Shown one piece after another: positions 1 through 6,163 of a DNA stretch of 9,957 bases (its first letter is position 1; each line of letters opens with the position of its first letter). The notes beneath the pieces are model-generated. The model searched no databases, was not told the DNA's origin, and saw nothing but the letters and a program-made list of their open reading frames with translations. Both the position numbers and the translations under genes were made by a program. The DNA lies in assembly GCA_903905395.1 (NCBI GenBank), contig CAIVGD010000150.1:1-9957 (forward strand), read 5' to 3'. Source of the stretch: an uncultured Verrucomicrobiota bacterium. GTDB lineage: Bacteria > Verrucomicrobiota > Verrucomicrobiia > Methylacidiphilales > Verrucolacustridaceae.

Positions 1-2
1 CC

Positions 3-872
3 GCCAAACTGCGCGACGGCGGAGGCCAATACTCATTCCTCACCAACGATCAGGGGGGCGTGATCGACGATCTTTTCCTCTACCGATTCGGGCCCGAAGA
101 TTTTCTTCTCGTGGTGAATGCCTCCCGTCATCGCGAAGACCTGCAATGGCTCCTTGGGGCTGGCAAAAAAGACGTCACTTTTTCTGGTGAACCCAGAAGC
201 GCAGCGGGAATGGCCCTCCAAGGACCGAAAGCGGAAAAGATTCTTTCCCGCCTCCTTCCACCCGGCGCTCACTGTCCAACGAGAAATCATCTGATCCAGA
301 CTCACCTGGATGGCGTGCCAGCGATGGTCGCGCGTACTGGATACACGGGAGAGGATGGTTTTGAAATTTTCACCAGCCCGATATCCGGTCCAAAGGTCTG
401 GAACGCCCTGCTCGAAAAAGGGAAAGCCGATGGATTGATTCCTTGTGGTCTTGGCTCGCGGGACAGTCTCCGGCTAGAGGCCGGTCTTCCTTTGAATGGC
501 CAGGATCTGTCGCCTGAAATCACCCCGATCGAGGCAGGGTTGGGATTTTTCGTTGATTTATCCCGACCCCGCTCGTTTCCAGGTCGGTCGCGTCTGGTGG
601 AATTCAAAAAACACGGAGCACCACGAATGTGTATCGGAATTGTGGGTCAACCCAACCAACCTCCACCTCGACACGGCTATCCCGTCTTCCAAAAATCTCA
701 GCAGATCGGAGTAGTCACCAGCGGGGTGCCCTCACCCACCCTGGGTCACGGCATTGCGTTGGCTTTGGTGACAGCTCCAGCCCCAGCTTGTGGACAAGAT
801 TTGGAATTTGAAGTGCGCGGACGCAGAGTTCCGGCCAAGGTCTCTCCTCGGAGATTCCTCCCAAAGAAATGA
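3..872 (+). CDS. gcvT: Aminomethyltransferase, glycine cleavage T protein (5' partial)
   Basis: The T protein takes the aminomethyl group from lipoylated H protein and passes a methylene unit to tetrahydrofolate, releasing ammonia; it acts in the cytoplasm. The frame is open from base 3, so the start lies outside the window; 289 residues are visible against a usual 360-375, so about 75 N-terminal residues are missing. Family blocks seen in order: GGVIDDLFLYR (from about base 54), which covers the region of the essential aspartate; VVNASRHREDLQWL; the folate-site block GYTGEDGFEIF (bases 339-371); and DSLRLEAGLPLNGQD (from base 462). A C-terminal barrel follows, with a GxVTSGxxSPTLGxGIAL block. 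The stop TGA overlaps the ATG of gcvH as ATGA, which implies one transcript and coupled translation. The order gcvT-gcvH is the common one. The family assignment is secure. Confidence 0.96.
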   Translation, partial: AKLRDGGGQYSFLTNDQGGVIDDLFLYRFGPEDFLLVVNASRHREDLQWLLGAGKKDVTFSGEPRSAAGMALQGPKAEKILSRLLPPGAHCPTRNHLIQTHLDGVPAMVARTGYTGEDGFEIFTSPISGPKVWNALLEKGKADGLIPCGLGSRDSLRLEAGLPLNGQDLSPEITPIEAGLGFFVDLSRPRSFPGRSRLVEFKKHGAPRMCIGIVGQPNQPPPRHGYPVFQKSQQIGVVTSGVPSPTLGHGIALALVTAPAPACGQDLEFEVRGRRVPAKVSPRRFLPKK

Positions 873-1246
873 ACACACCCAACGATCTGCTTTATGCCAA
901 GACCCATGAGTGGGTTCGCTTTGGAAAAAATAGTGCCACGATCGGGATCACCGACCATGCCCAGTCTGCGTTGAGCGACGTCGTTTTTGTCGAACTCCCG
1001 AAACCCGGTCGCAAGGTGTCGACGGGGGAAGTCATCGCGACGGTGGAAAGCGTCAAAGCTGCTTCCGATATTTATGCCCCCATTGCCGGAGAAGTGGTTG
1101 AGGCCAATCCAGCTCTGTCGAGTGATCCAGGGTTGATTAACCGCGAACCTTACGGCCAAGGTTGGCTTTTTCGCATCCAACCCACTCAACCCAACCCCAC
1201 GGGACTCCTTTCAGACAGCGACTACACGGCGACACTGGCTCATTGA
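869..1246 (+). CDS. gcvH: Glycine cleavage system H protein (lipoyl carrier)
   Basis: The H protein is the swinging lipoyl carrier that shuttles the aminomethyl intermediate between the P, T and L proteins. At 125 residues it has the normal length. The opening block YAKTHEWV (residues 9-16) and GITDHAQSALSDVVFVELP (26-44) are classic, and the lipoylation site is Lys63 in ESVKAASD (60-67). A second hairpin block, AGEVVEAN, follows. The ATG overlaps the gcvT stop; a GGAG lies 15 bases upstream, too far for an ordinary ribosome site, so re-initiation from gcvT is the likely way of starting. The C-terminal tail is rich in Pro and Thr and less conserved, as usual. No gcvP gene follows in this window, so the decarboxylase must be encoded upstream or elsewhere. 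Confidence 0.97.
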   Translation: MNTPNDLLYAKTHEWVRFGKNSATIGITDHAQSALSDVVFVELPKPGRKVSTGEVIATVESVKAASDIYAPIAGEVVEANPALSSDPGLINREPYGQGWLFRIQPTQPNPTGLLSDSDYTATLAH

Positions 1247-1502
1247 GCCGTTCGTCTACTCCTCTTACCTCCCATGCGGAGGGTTTCTCACCGGATACAC
1301 CTACGACCCCACATACACTTTTATTGCCCTTCAAATGCCTAATCATCAACTACTTCCATGATCAATTACCCCATGCAAGTCGCTCCATCATAAGGGCTTG
1401 TGAGGCTGTTTTTTGTCACCGACCTGGATCGATCACATATGAATTTTGCAAAAACGTAAAACTTCGTTCAGGATGGCACAAGCGACTTATCCAAGTTTTT
1501 TT
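1247..1502. other. Intergenic gap between gcvH and the next gene
   Basis: This 256-bp stretch is more AT-rich than its surroundings toward the right. Open frames in it have no family features and read as noise. I see no strong hairpin followed by a T-run after gcvH; a T6 tract at about 1409-1414 follows only a poor stem. The right half could hold the promoter of the next gene. Confidence 0.5.
1413..1443 (+). promoter_or_regulatory. Weak candidate sigma-70-type promoter
   Basis: TTGTCA at 1413-1418 resembles a -35 box and TATGAA at 1438-1443 a -10 box. The spacer is 19 bases, longer than the preferred 17. It sits about 60 bases before the ATG at 1503 and is the best match in this gap. This is pattern matching only. 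Confidence 0.25.
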
Positions 1503-2018
1503 ATGAAATATAAAAATCTCATTCCCCTTCCTCTCATGCTTCTCCTTTCGTCTTTTTGTTTAATGGCTGGCTCGACCAACAAAACAGCGGATACCAATCT
1601 TCCCAAGGTCACTACATTGATCCCGCAACTCCTGCCTCGTAATCCGATCAATAAACCGCCTCCCGGACCGATTCAAAAACAGTTGGAGGCATTTTTCCTA
1701 GGGATTCAGGCAGGAAAAATTGACGACTGCTTCAAAACACTCGTGGCTAGCAACCCGACTCTTTCCGATCCCGCGGCCGTGCCGGAATTTGTCGGGAACA
1801 TTCGAAAGGGTTTGGAGGTTTTCGGGCCCCTGCAAGGCTACGAACTCTACGACCTGCGGCTCGTGGGCACTCGGGTGATCTACATCACTTACCTCAGTTT
1901 TCATCCCAAGAAACCACTTCGTTGGCAGTTTGTTTTTTACACTCCGGTCGGCGCCGACTGGAAACTCCTAAATCTCCGCTTCGACGACACTGTCGAACAA
2001 AGCCTGATCCCAGATTAA
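1503..2018 (+). CDS. Exported protein, possible NTF2-like fold
   Basis: The product has 171 residues. I chose the ATG at 1503 because it opens directly onto a signal peptide: MKYKN, then a hydrophobic stretch LIPLPLMLLLSSFCLMAG, with cleavage near residues 22-24. The upstream options (TTG at 1446, ATG at 1473) would put a polar extension before it. A cysteine sits in the hydrophobic core, but the residues before it (SSF) do not make a good lipobox, so I favour a periplasmic protein. After a Pro-rich linker there is a helical part (QLEAFFLGIQAGKIDDCF, then a GL-containing helix) and then strands (RVIYITYLSF, LRWQFVFYTP, WKLLNLRFDD). Helices followed by a curved sheet, with the W.FVFY / WKLLNLRF.D ending, are typical of NTF2-like proteins. 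That fold is inferred and the function is unknown. There is no Shine-Dalgarno sequence; the start is preceded by a T-run. Confidence 0.75.
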   Translation: MKYKNLIPLPLMLLLSSFCLMAGSTNKTADTNLPKVTTLIPQLLPRNPINKPPPGPIQKQLEAFFLGIQAGKIDDCFKTLVASNPTLSDPAAVPEFVGNIRKGLEVFGPLQGYELYDLRLVGTRVIYITYLSFHPKKPLRWQFVFYTPVGADWKLLNLRFDDTVEQSLIPD

Positions 2019-2036
2019 CTGATCACCAGAAACATT

Positions 2037-2054
2037 GCCGGCAAGATGCCTGGC
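2037..2054. terminator. Hairpin between convergent genes
   Basis: GCCGGCA, loop AGA, TGCCTGGC can pair with one G-T wobble and one bulged C, giving a stem of about 7 pairs. It fills the end of the 36-bp gap between the convergent exported-protein gene (stop at 2018) and the kinase gene (stop at 2055). An overlapping 10-bp perfect palindrome TTGCCGGCAA lies at 2035-2044. There is no T-tract on either side, so intrinsic termination is uncertain; it may only protect 3' ends. Confidence 0.35.
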
Positions 2055-2933
2055 TCACGATGCGAAAACCTGCCGTTTCACCCGGCCCACATCGGCCCGT
2101 GAAGCATTTCTCGTTCCGGCCTCTGCCGCCAATCGAATGGTACGATCCATCGTCCATCCTTTCATGAGTCCGTAAATCAGTCCTGCCGTAACGACGTCCC
2201 CGGAGCCGGTCGCGTCTTTAATCCTGATTTGAGTAGCGGCAACGGCGATCCGCCGATCGGCGAGATCGGCGACCATCCCGCGCCGGCCGAGTGTTAGGAG
2301 GATGGAACTCTTCTTTCCTGCCTTCCTTCGCAACCATTTTAGACAACGGTCCACTCCCCGTTCGCAGGATGTGCCCTCGGCTTCGTTTAAATTACACTTC
2401 ACCCAATCCACTCCGGCTTCGAGAGCTTCTCGGAGGAGAGCCCCGCGACTATCCACCAAAATCAATACTCCATTGATCCGGAGATCTCGGATCAACCTCT
2501 GCCACCAACCTCGGGGCCAACCTCCCGCGGAACTTCCAGCCACCACCCACACGTCGCCTGCTTTCAATTCCCGCATCCAGAACTTGCGGATCTTTGCCCA
2601 ACCTACCCGATCGATTTGCGGATCAGGGGTGAAAAAATCAATCCTCTGCCATCTTTTCCCCACCAAAGCCCAATCTTTTCTCATCTCGACACGCACCGGA
2701 ATCTTTAAAATCTTCACCCCATCACTCTTCGCGCATTGCTCCCATGCCTTGGTGTCAGACCCCATCGCACAGATCGTTGAGATGGCTCGAACCTTCCAGT
2801 GATTCAATTGAACAGCGACGTTGTGCGCCTTACCGCCCGCCGACCAATTCACCTGACATGTAGCCAGGTCATACTTTTTCTCCAACACGGAATTCGGCGT
2901 AAAGCACCAGATACGTCCACTTTTTTGAATCAC
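2055..2933 (-). CDS. PfkB-family carbohydrate kinase (1-phosphofructokinase/LacC-like)
   Basis: A ribokinase/PfkB-fold sugar kinase of 292 residues, a usual length. It would transfer phosphate from ATP to a sugar or sugar phosphate in the cytoplasm. The N-terminal FTPNSVLEKKYDL (11-23) is the counterpart of the TPNPALD block of the FruK/LacC branch, followed by AGGKAHNVA (32-40), the sugar-binding GGK.xN motif. CNLNEAEG is the central N..E motif, and ATGSGDVVTAG holds the anion hole and the catalytic base Asp246. Two departures are visible: the usual Asp of the first block is Glu18, and GAGD is GSGD. The start is GTG at 2933, forced because an in-frame TGA lies directly before it; no Shine-Dalgarno sequence is seen. 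It lies 239 bp downstream of a fructose-bisphosphate aldolase gene on the same strand, which suggests a hexose or ketose phosphate substrate, but the exact substrate cannot be read from the sequence. Confidence 0.85.
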   Translation of the reverse strand: MIQKSGRIWCFTPNSVLEKKYDLATCQVNWSAGGKAHNVAVQLNHWKVRAISTICAMGSDTKAWEQCAKSDGVKILKIPVRVEMRKDWALVGKRWQRIDFFTPDPQIDRVGWAKIRKFWMRELKAGDVWVVAGSSAGGWPRGWWQRLIRDLRINGVLILVDSRGALLREALEAGVDWVKCNLNEAEGTSCERGVDRCLKWLRRKAGKKSSILLTLGRRGMVADLADRRIAVAATQIRIKDATGSGDVVTAGLIYGLMKGWTMDRTIRLAAEAGTRNASRADVGRVKRQVFAS

Positions 2934-2985
2934 TCAGCCATTCTGACTGGGCATCGCCCGATCGACCACCCGTTTCGCTGTATCA

Positions 2986-3015
2986 CCCCCTCCCCCCTCC
3001 GCGATTTTCACCCCC
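2986..3015. repeat. C-rich/G-rich tract upstream of the kinase gene
   Basis: The forward strand has C runs of 5, 6 and 5 at 2986-2990, 2992-2997 and 3011-3015, so the kinase-sense strand is G-rich about 50-80 bases before its start. There are only three long runs and one loop is 13 bases, so it does not meet the usual four-run G-quadruplex pattern. Confidence 0.4.
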
Positions 3016-3049
3016 ACCTCAGAGCTACCTCGGAGCTACCTCGGAGGTA
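3016..3049. promoter_or_regulatory. Operator-like array: three 11-bp-phased ACCTC boxes plus a 13-bp palindrome
   Basis: ACCTC occurs at 3016-3020, 3027-3031 and 3038-3042, exactly 11 bp apart (about one helical turn). The last two lie in a perfect tandem repeat of the unit GAGCTACCTCG (3022-3032 and 3033-3043). The array ends in the perfect palindrome TACCTC-G-GAGGTA (3037-3049). It lies between the aldolase stop and the kinase start, about 85-115 bp upstream of the kinase GTG, where a promoter or operator for that gene would sit. Repeats and palindrome are directly visible; the role as a regulator-binding site is inferred. Confidence 0.45.
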
Positions 3050-3116
3050 AAATCACCTAAAGCGCTGTAGACAATAGATTAACAAAAGCCGAGTTTCGGG
3101 CGACTTTGGAATGAGC

Positions 3117-3150
3117 TCTTCCTGACGAAGATCGCTTTCCGACGAAGGTC
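3117..3150. repeat. Imperfect direct repeat downstream of the aldolase gene
   Basis: Two similar segments, TTCCTGACGAAGAT (3119-3132) and TTTCCGACGAAGGT (3136-3149), share a TTCC.GACGAAG core at a period of about 17 bp. The first contains a short stem, TCTTC-CTGAC-GAAGA. They lie in the 3' region of the aldolase transcript. They could form weak hairpins, but there is no T-tract that would mark a terminator. Confidence 0.35.
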
Positions 3151-3172
3151 CCCTCCCGAAGAGTGCGGTGCG

Positions 3173-4243
3173 TTAGGCGATGTCGATCTCTTTGGCTAGA
3201 TAGACATCTTGGATGGCGTTGAGGAGTTCCACACCCTCCTTGATAGGCTTTTGAAAGGCTTTTCGCCCGGAAATCAGCCCCATTCCACCTGCCCGCTTGT
3301 TGATCACCGCCGTCTTGATGGCATCGGCCACATCGTGCTTCCCCGATGCCCCACCAGAGTTGATCAACCCAGCCCGACCCGCGAAGCAGTTGAGCACCTG
3401 ATAACGGCAAAGATCGATCGGATGGTCGGACGTCAGCTCGGAGTAAATCCGAGGATCTGTCTTCCCATAATCGCTCCCCCCCATTCGTAGCGCAGTGTAG
3501 CCCCCGTTATTTTCTGGGAGCTTCTGTTTAATGATGTCCGCCTGAATAGTCGACCCCAGATGGTTCGCTTGGCCCGTCAAATCGGCCGATACATGATAAT
3601 CCTTCTCCTTCGTCTTAAATGCCGGACTCCGCAGGTAACACCAGAGAATCGTGTACATGCCCAGTTCATGGGCGATGGCGAACGAGCGGGATATCTCCTC
3701 AATCTGACGACCCGACTCCGGGGATCCGAAGTAAATGGTCGCACCCACCGCAACCGCCCCCATATCGAAAGCCTGCTTCACCCCTGCAAACAACTTTTGA
3801 TCCGCCAAATTGGGATAAGTCAGTAGTTCGTTGTGATTGATTTTTAGAATAAAGGGAATCCGGTGAGCGTACTTCCGCGCCACCGCGCCGAGAACACCCA
3901 GCGTGGAAGCCACCGCATTGCACCCGCCCTCCATCGCCAGTTTCACAATGTTTTCCGGATCGAAATAGTCCGGGTTCGGAGCAAAGGAGGCCCCCCCCGA
4001 GTGCTCGATCCCCTGATCGACCGGCAGAATCGAAAGATAACCGGTGCCACCGAGCCTTCCATGATTCAGCGTGGTCTGAAGGTTTCGCAGAACCGCAATC
4101 GAACGATCGCTATCCCGCCAAACCCGGCTGATAAAATCCGGTCCAGGTAAATGCAAACGCGTTCTGGAGATCGTCTTGCAGGAGTGACCCAGGAGATTCC
4201 CCGATTCCGATCCAAGATGCTTTTCAATTTCAGATAATTTCAT
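3173..4243 (-). CDS. fbaB: Class I fructose-bisphosphate aldolase, FbaB/DhnA type
   Basis: This enzyme reversibly splits fructose 1,6-bisphosphate into dihydroxyacetone phosphate and glyceraldehyde 3-phosphate through a Schiff base, with no metal, in the cytoplasm. The product is 356 residues and close along its whole length to the E. coli FbaB sequence as I remember it (350 residues). Shared blocks are GTGYLSILPVDQGIEHS, YAHRIPFILKINHNE, MGAVAVGATIYFGS, DYHVSADLTGQANHL, ADIIKQK, RAGLINSGGASG and INKRAGGMGLI.GRKAF. Lys239 in IIKQK lines up with the Schiff-base lysine. I chose ATG at 4243 because its N-terminus matches the E. coli protein; the TTG at 4279 adds 12 residues and lies at or upstream of the likely transcription start. 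The gene is divergent from the small membrane protein gene and lies upstream of the kinase gene on the same strand, pointing to glycolysis or gluconeogenesis. Confidence 0.96.
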   Translation of the reverse strand: MKLSEIEKHLGSESGNLLGHSCKTISRTRLHLPGPDFISRVWRDSDRSIAVLRNLQTTLNHGRLGGTGYLSILPVDQGIEHSGGASFAPNPDYFDPENIVKLAMEGGCNAVASTLGVLGAVARKYAHRIPFILKINHNELLTYPNLADQKLFAGVKQAFDMGAVAVGATIYFGSPESGRQIEEISRSFAIAHELGMYTILWCYLRSPAFKTKEKDYHVSADLTGQANHLGSTIQADIIKQKLPENNGGYTALRMGGSDYGKTDPRIYSELTSDHPIDLCRYQVLNCFAGRAGLINSGGASGKHDVADAIKTAVINKRAGGMGLISGRKAFQKPIKEGVELLNAIQDVYLAKEIDIA

Positions 4244-4279
4244 GAGGAGAACATTCCCTTTTTTTATCCTTCTGGTCAA

Positions 4280-4309
4280 TCTTTAGTCTGCGGGTCCCCT
4301 CTTGCTCAA
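4280..4309 (-). promoter_or_regulatory. Candidate sigma-70-type promoter for the aldolase gene
   Basis: On the reverse strand TTGAGC (4304-4309) and TAAAGA (4280-4285) form a -35/-10 pair with an 18-base spacer. Transcription would start near 4272, leaving about a 30-base leader before the ATG at 4243. It lies in the 84-bp gap between two divergent genes. It was found by pattern only. Confidence 0.4.
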
Positions 4310-4327
4310 CTGACTCAATTCCCTACC

Positions 4328-4534
4328 ATGATAAAGATGATTCGTTGGCTTTCTTTGGTGATTCTCGGCCTTCTCCTCAATGGGAGCGGCCTCTCCCTTC
4401 TTGCGTGGGCGGCTCACCAAAAATTCTCCGCCGGTGGGGAGTGGTTTGTGTCTGGTACCCTTGCCCTCGTACTCTGCAATGCGGGCCTGTGTTGCGTCGT
4501 CGGAGCAAAAAAACCCGGGAGTCGTTCCACCTGA
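4328..4534 (+). CDS. Small two-helix membrane protein
   Basis: A 68-residue product with two hydrophobic segments, about residues 5-28 (LSLVILGLLLNGSGLSLLAW) and 40-60 (FVSGTLALVLCNAGLCCVVG), joined by a short polar turn and ending in a Lys/Arg-containing tail. This pattern suits an inner-membrane hairpin miniprotein. The ATG at 4328 is used; a second ATG at 4337 would also work. No Shine-Dalgarno sequence precedes it. The gene is divergent from the aldolase gene across 84 bp and is followed 50 bp later by the possible nuclease gene. I do not recognise a family. The hydrophobic layout is unlikely by chance, but expression is unproven. Confidence 0.55.
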   Translation: MIKMIRWLSLVILGLLLNGSGLSLLAWAAHQKFSAGGEWFVSGTLALVLCNAGLCCVVGAKKPGSRST

Positions 4535-4584
4535 ATTCCCAACACCACTCCCCGCCCCCGCCGCCCGACTACGGGAAAATAGAT

Positions 4585-5409
4585 ATGGTCCGGCCCGACG
4601 ACCGGGAATACCTCCGCTGGTCAGAAGGCTTTGCCTTCCGTCGGCGGCGGGAAAGACAGCGTGTGGGCAAAGTGCGGATCGAACCAGCCGCCCTCTCTAT
4701 CATTAGCGCCGCGGCCGAGTTCGGCGTCCGCTCCATCCTCGCCCGTCACTACCAACTGGGAGAACGCAGAATACTGCGATACCAAGATCCGGAGCACGGC
4801 GATCAGTTGCGCGGACGACACCGCTTCCGCGAATTGGATGCAGTCGCCTTTTCTCATGATCACCCTACGGCAGTCTTCGAATTCAAACTCAGCGGCCTCG
4901 GCTCGGCTTCGGCCGTTTCCCGCGCCTCCAAACAGCTCCGCTCTGCCGCCGAAATGATCCGTCAAGGATTCGGCCAAACCCCGAAAATCGCCGTCATTCT
5001 CATCCACGCAGGAGTCGGTCATCCCGACCTAGGTAAACCGGGAGGCCGTTACGGAGTCCGCGCCACGCCGCTGGAAGGTTCCAAACTCGAGCGTCTGCCA
5101 GACCAACCGATCCCCTGTTTTATTTTCACCATGAAGGAAGCCATCGAGGAAGCGCGGCGGATCGGCCACGAAGTTGACCATGAACTGGAACGACGCGCCG
5201 CCCGCGAAGGCAAACACGGTCTCAGCAAGGCCAAGGGTCTGACTCTACCCCGCCTGCCAATCGGTGAACTTCTGGCCGCCGTAAGTTGGATCGCACGGGA
5301 ATTAGTCCAAGTCGTCGGCAAGGTGACCCGCAAGGTCACGCGCCCACGTCAGGTCACACATCACCGACCCCGCCGCCGCCACGGCGGGCGCGGCCGTTAC
5401 CGCGGATAA
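4585..5409 (+). CDS. Basic protein with possible PD-(D/E)XK nuclease core
   Basis: The product is 274 residues from the ATG at 4585. The frame stays open back to 4345, but that stretch overlaps the membrane protein gene and reads as low-complexity His/Pro sequence, so I start at MVRPDDREYL. After an Arg-rich N-terminus (19-26) there is a helix EPAALSIISAAAEFGV (33-48). Then come strands with RFRELDAVAF (80-89) and TAVFEFKLSG (95-104). D85, 13 residues, E99-x-K101 is the spacing and setting of a PD-(D/E)XK nuclease site, and E45 on the preceding helix could be the extra acidic residue. A further strand, TPKIAVILIHAG, follows. The last 40 residues are very basic (VTRKVTRPRQV, then Arg/His/Gly-rich), suited to binding nucleic acid. 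I know no named family that fits; the nuclease call is inference. The gene ends 13 bp from the convergent gene on the other strand. Confidence 0.7.
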   Translation: MVRPDDREYLRWSEGFAFRRRRERQRVGKVRIEPAALSIISAAAEFGVRSILARHYQLGERRILRYQDPEHGDQLRGRHRFRELDAVAFSHDHPTAVFEFKLSGLGSASAVSRASKQLRSAAEMIRQGFGQTPKIAVILIHAGVGHPDLGKPGGRYGVRATPLEGSKLERLPDQPIPCFIFTMKEAIEEARRIGHEVDHELERRAAREGKHGLSKAKGLTLPRLPIGELLAAVSWIARELVQVVGKVTRKVTRPRQVTHHRPRRRHGGRGRYRG

Positions 5410-5422
5410 GCCAGATTCCAGC

Positions 5423-5680
5423 CTAGCGCGTATTAACGTTACAAACCGGTAAACCTTGCCGCTTATAAGAATCGGCCTCGGCGAAATTGATATCCTGTTG
5501 GCTGACCAGATTAAGTTTTGCACCTCCCACGGAGACAACATCCACCTTGGTCGGGCCATCCGCATGGGCCGAATTGGACACCCAAGGGGCAAAGGCATGC
5601 CACCAAAGGCCAGCCGCCACCAAGGCGAGCAGAAGTTTCGTCACAGGATCCGTCCGGAGGGTGAGAGATTTATGTTTCAT
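5423..5680 (-). CDS. Small membrane-anchored or exported protein of unknown function
   Basis: The product is 85 residues from the ATG at 5680, chosen because it opens onto a short polar N-terminus and one hydrophobic segment; the upstream start at 5749 would add 23 polar residues. Residues 1-12 (MKHKSLTLRTDP) are polar and basic, 13-35 (VTKLLLALVAAGLWWHAFAPW) form one membrane or signal segment, and SAHADG near 37-42 could be a cleavage site. The remainder, KVDVVSVGGAKLNLV...LPVCNVN, looks like a small strand-rich domain. LTLRTDPVTKLLLA followed by a Trp-rich helix resembles short conserved hypothetical proteins I have seen in several phyla, with no assigned function. GGATGG lies directly before the ATG, closer than an ideal ribosome site. 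Confidence 0.65.
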   Translation of the reverse strand: MKHKSLTLRTDPVTKLLLALVAAGLWWHAFAPWVSNSAHADGPTKVDVVSVGGAKLNLVSQQDINFAEADSYKRQGLPVCNVNTR

Positions 5681-5702
5681 CCATCCTGCATAAACATTTT
5701 TT

Positions 5703-5715
5703 GTGATGAAATCAC
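5703..5715. promoter_or_regulatory. Operator-like inverted repeat between divergent exported-protein genes
   Basis: GTGAT-GAA-ATCAC is a perfect 5-bp inverted repeat with a 3-base centre, inside the 72-bp gap between divergent genes starting at 5680 and 5753. A second loose symmetry, GTG-AGATATC-CAC, lies at about 5727-5739. The half-sites recall the TGTGA/TCACA of CRP-type sites, but the spacing is N5, not N6. A shared regulator is possible but not shown. Confidence 0.35.
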
Positions 5716-5752
5716 GACTCGATTCCGTGAGATATCCACATAAGCTCAACCG

Positions 5753-6163
5753 ATGCTAATCCCCTCACTTCTCATCCTTCTCCTCACCTCGTGGGTCCTC
5801 CCCCTCCAAGCCGAGGACACCAACCAACCCGTCGGCCGGTTGCCCGCCACCCCACCCACCGAGGCAACGAACCCTCCCGTAAAATCCACCAACGTAATCA
5901 TCGTCAATCAGGGGATTAAGATCTGGAAAACAGGATCTCCCACGAACATGTTTACCGTGATCGGCTACGAAACCCTCATCCGTCAGCGCGGCTTTGAAAA
6001 CGCCGCCAACAATATCGCCCGCGGCGTCCTCGCTCGCAAAGGCAACGCCGCCATCGTCAACTCGATCGTCAACTCCCAGCGATTGAACTTCAACATGAAC
6101 ACCCAGGACGAACGGCTCGACGGCATCGATGTCCGCTACCAGATCATTCTCCTTAAGCCGTAA
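5753..6163 (+). CDS. Small exported protein of unknown function
   Basis: The product is 136 residues with a clear signal peptide: LIPSLLILLLTSWVLPLQA, cleavage after Ala20 before EDTNQ. A Pro/Thr-rich linker (about 21-46) leads to a compact domain: VIIVNQGIKIWKTGSP, MFTVIGYETLIRQRG, a helix NAANNIARGVLARKGNAAIVNSIV, and a closing strand VRYQIILL. The plan of strand, FxVIGY, an A..A-rich helix, GNAAIV and strand recalls small periplasmic proteins in which a helix precedes a G(A/N)xAVI strand (YbjQ- or RcsF-like arrangements); that is a loose comparison, not an assignment. It is the first of four forward genes that overlap one another, its 3' end overlapping the next by 35 bp. No Shine-Dalgarno sequence is visible before the ATG. 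Confidence 0.75.
   Translation: MLIPSLLILLLTSWVLPLQAEDTNQPVGRLPATPPTEATNPPVKSTNVIIVNQGIKIWKTGSPTNMFTVIGYETLIRQRGFENAANNIARGVLARKGNAAIVNSIVNSQRLNFNMNTQDERLDGIDVRYQIILLKP

Noticed and set aside
1162..1506. 114-codon forward frame after gcvH
   Set aside because: Its first part is a shifted reading of gcvH and the rest is low-complexity Thr/Pro/His sequence; no signal or family feature.
2302..2802. Long forward open frame inside the kinase gene
   Set aside because: It lies opposite a clear PfkB-family gene, has no domain-like features, and its Pro/Arg/Ser-rich composition is that of an antisense shadow.
2986..3020. G-quadruplex on the kinase-sense strand
   Set aside because: There are only three long G runs and one loop of 13 bases, so the standard four-run short-loop pattern is not met.
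4244..4279. TTG start for the aldolase giving 12 extra residues
   Set aside because: The shorter start matches the N-terminus of E. coli FbaB, and the likely promoter -10 box (4280-4285) would put the transcript start at or past the TTG.
4345..4584. Upstream extension of the nuclease-like frame
   Set aside because: It overlaps the small membrane protein gene in another frame and encodes a Pro/Ser/His-rich stretch with no structure; the ATG at 4585 gives a well-formed N-terminus.
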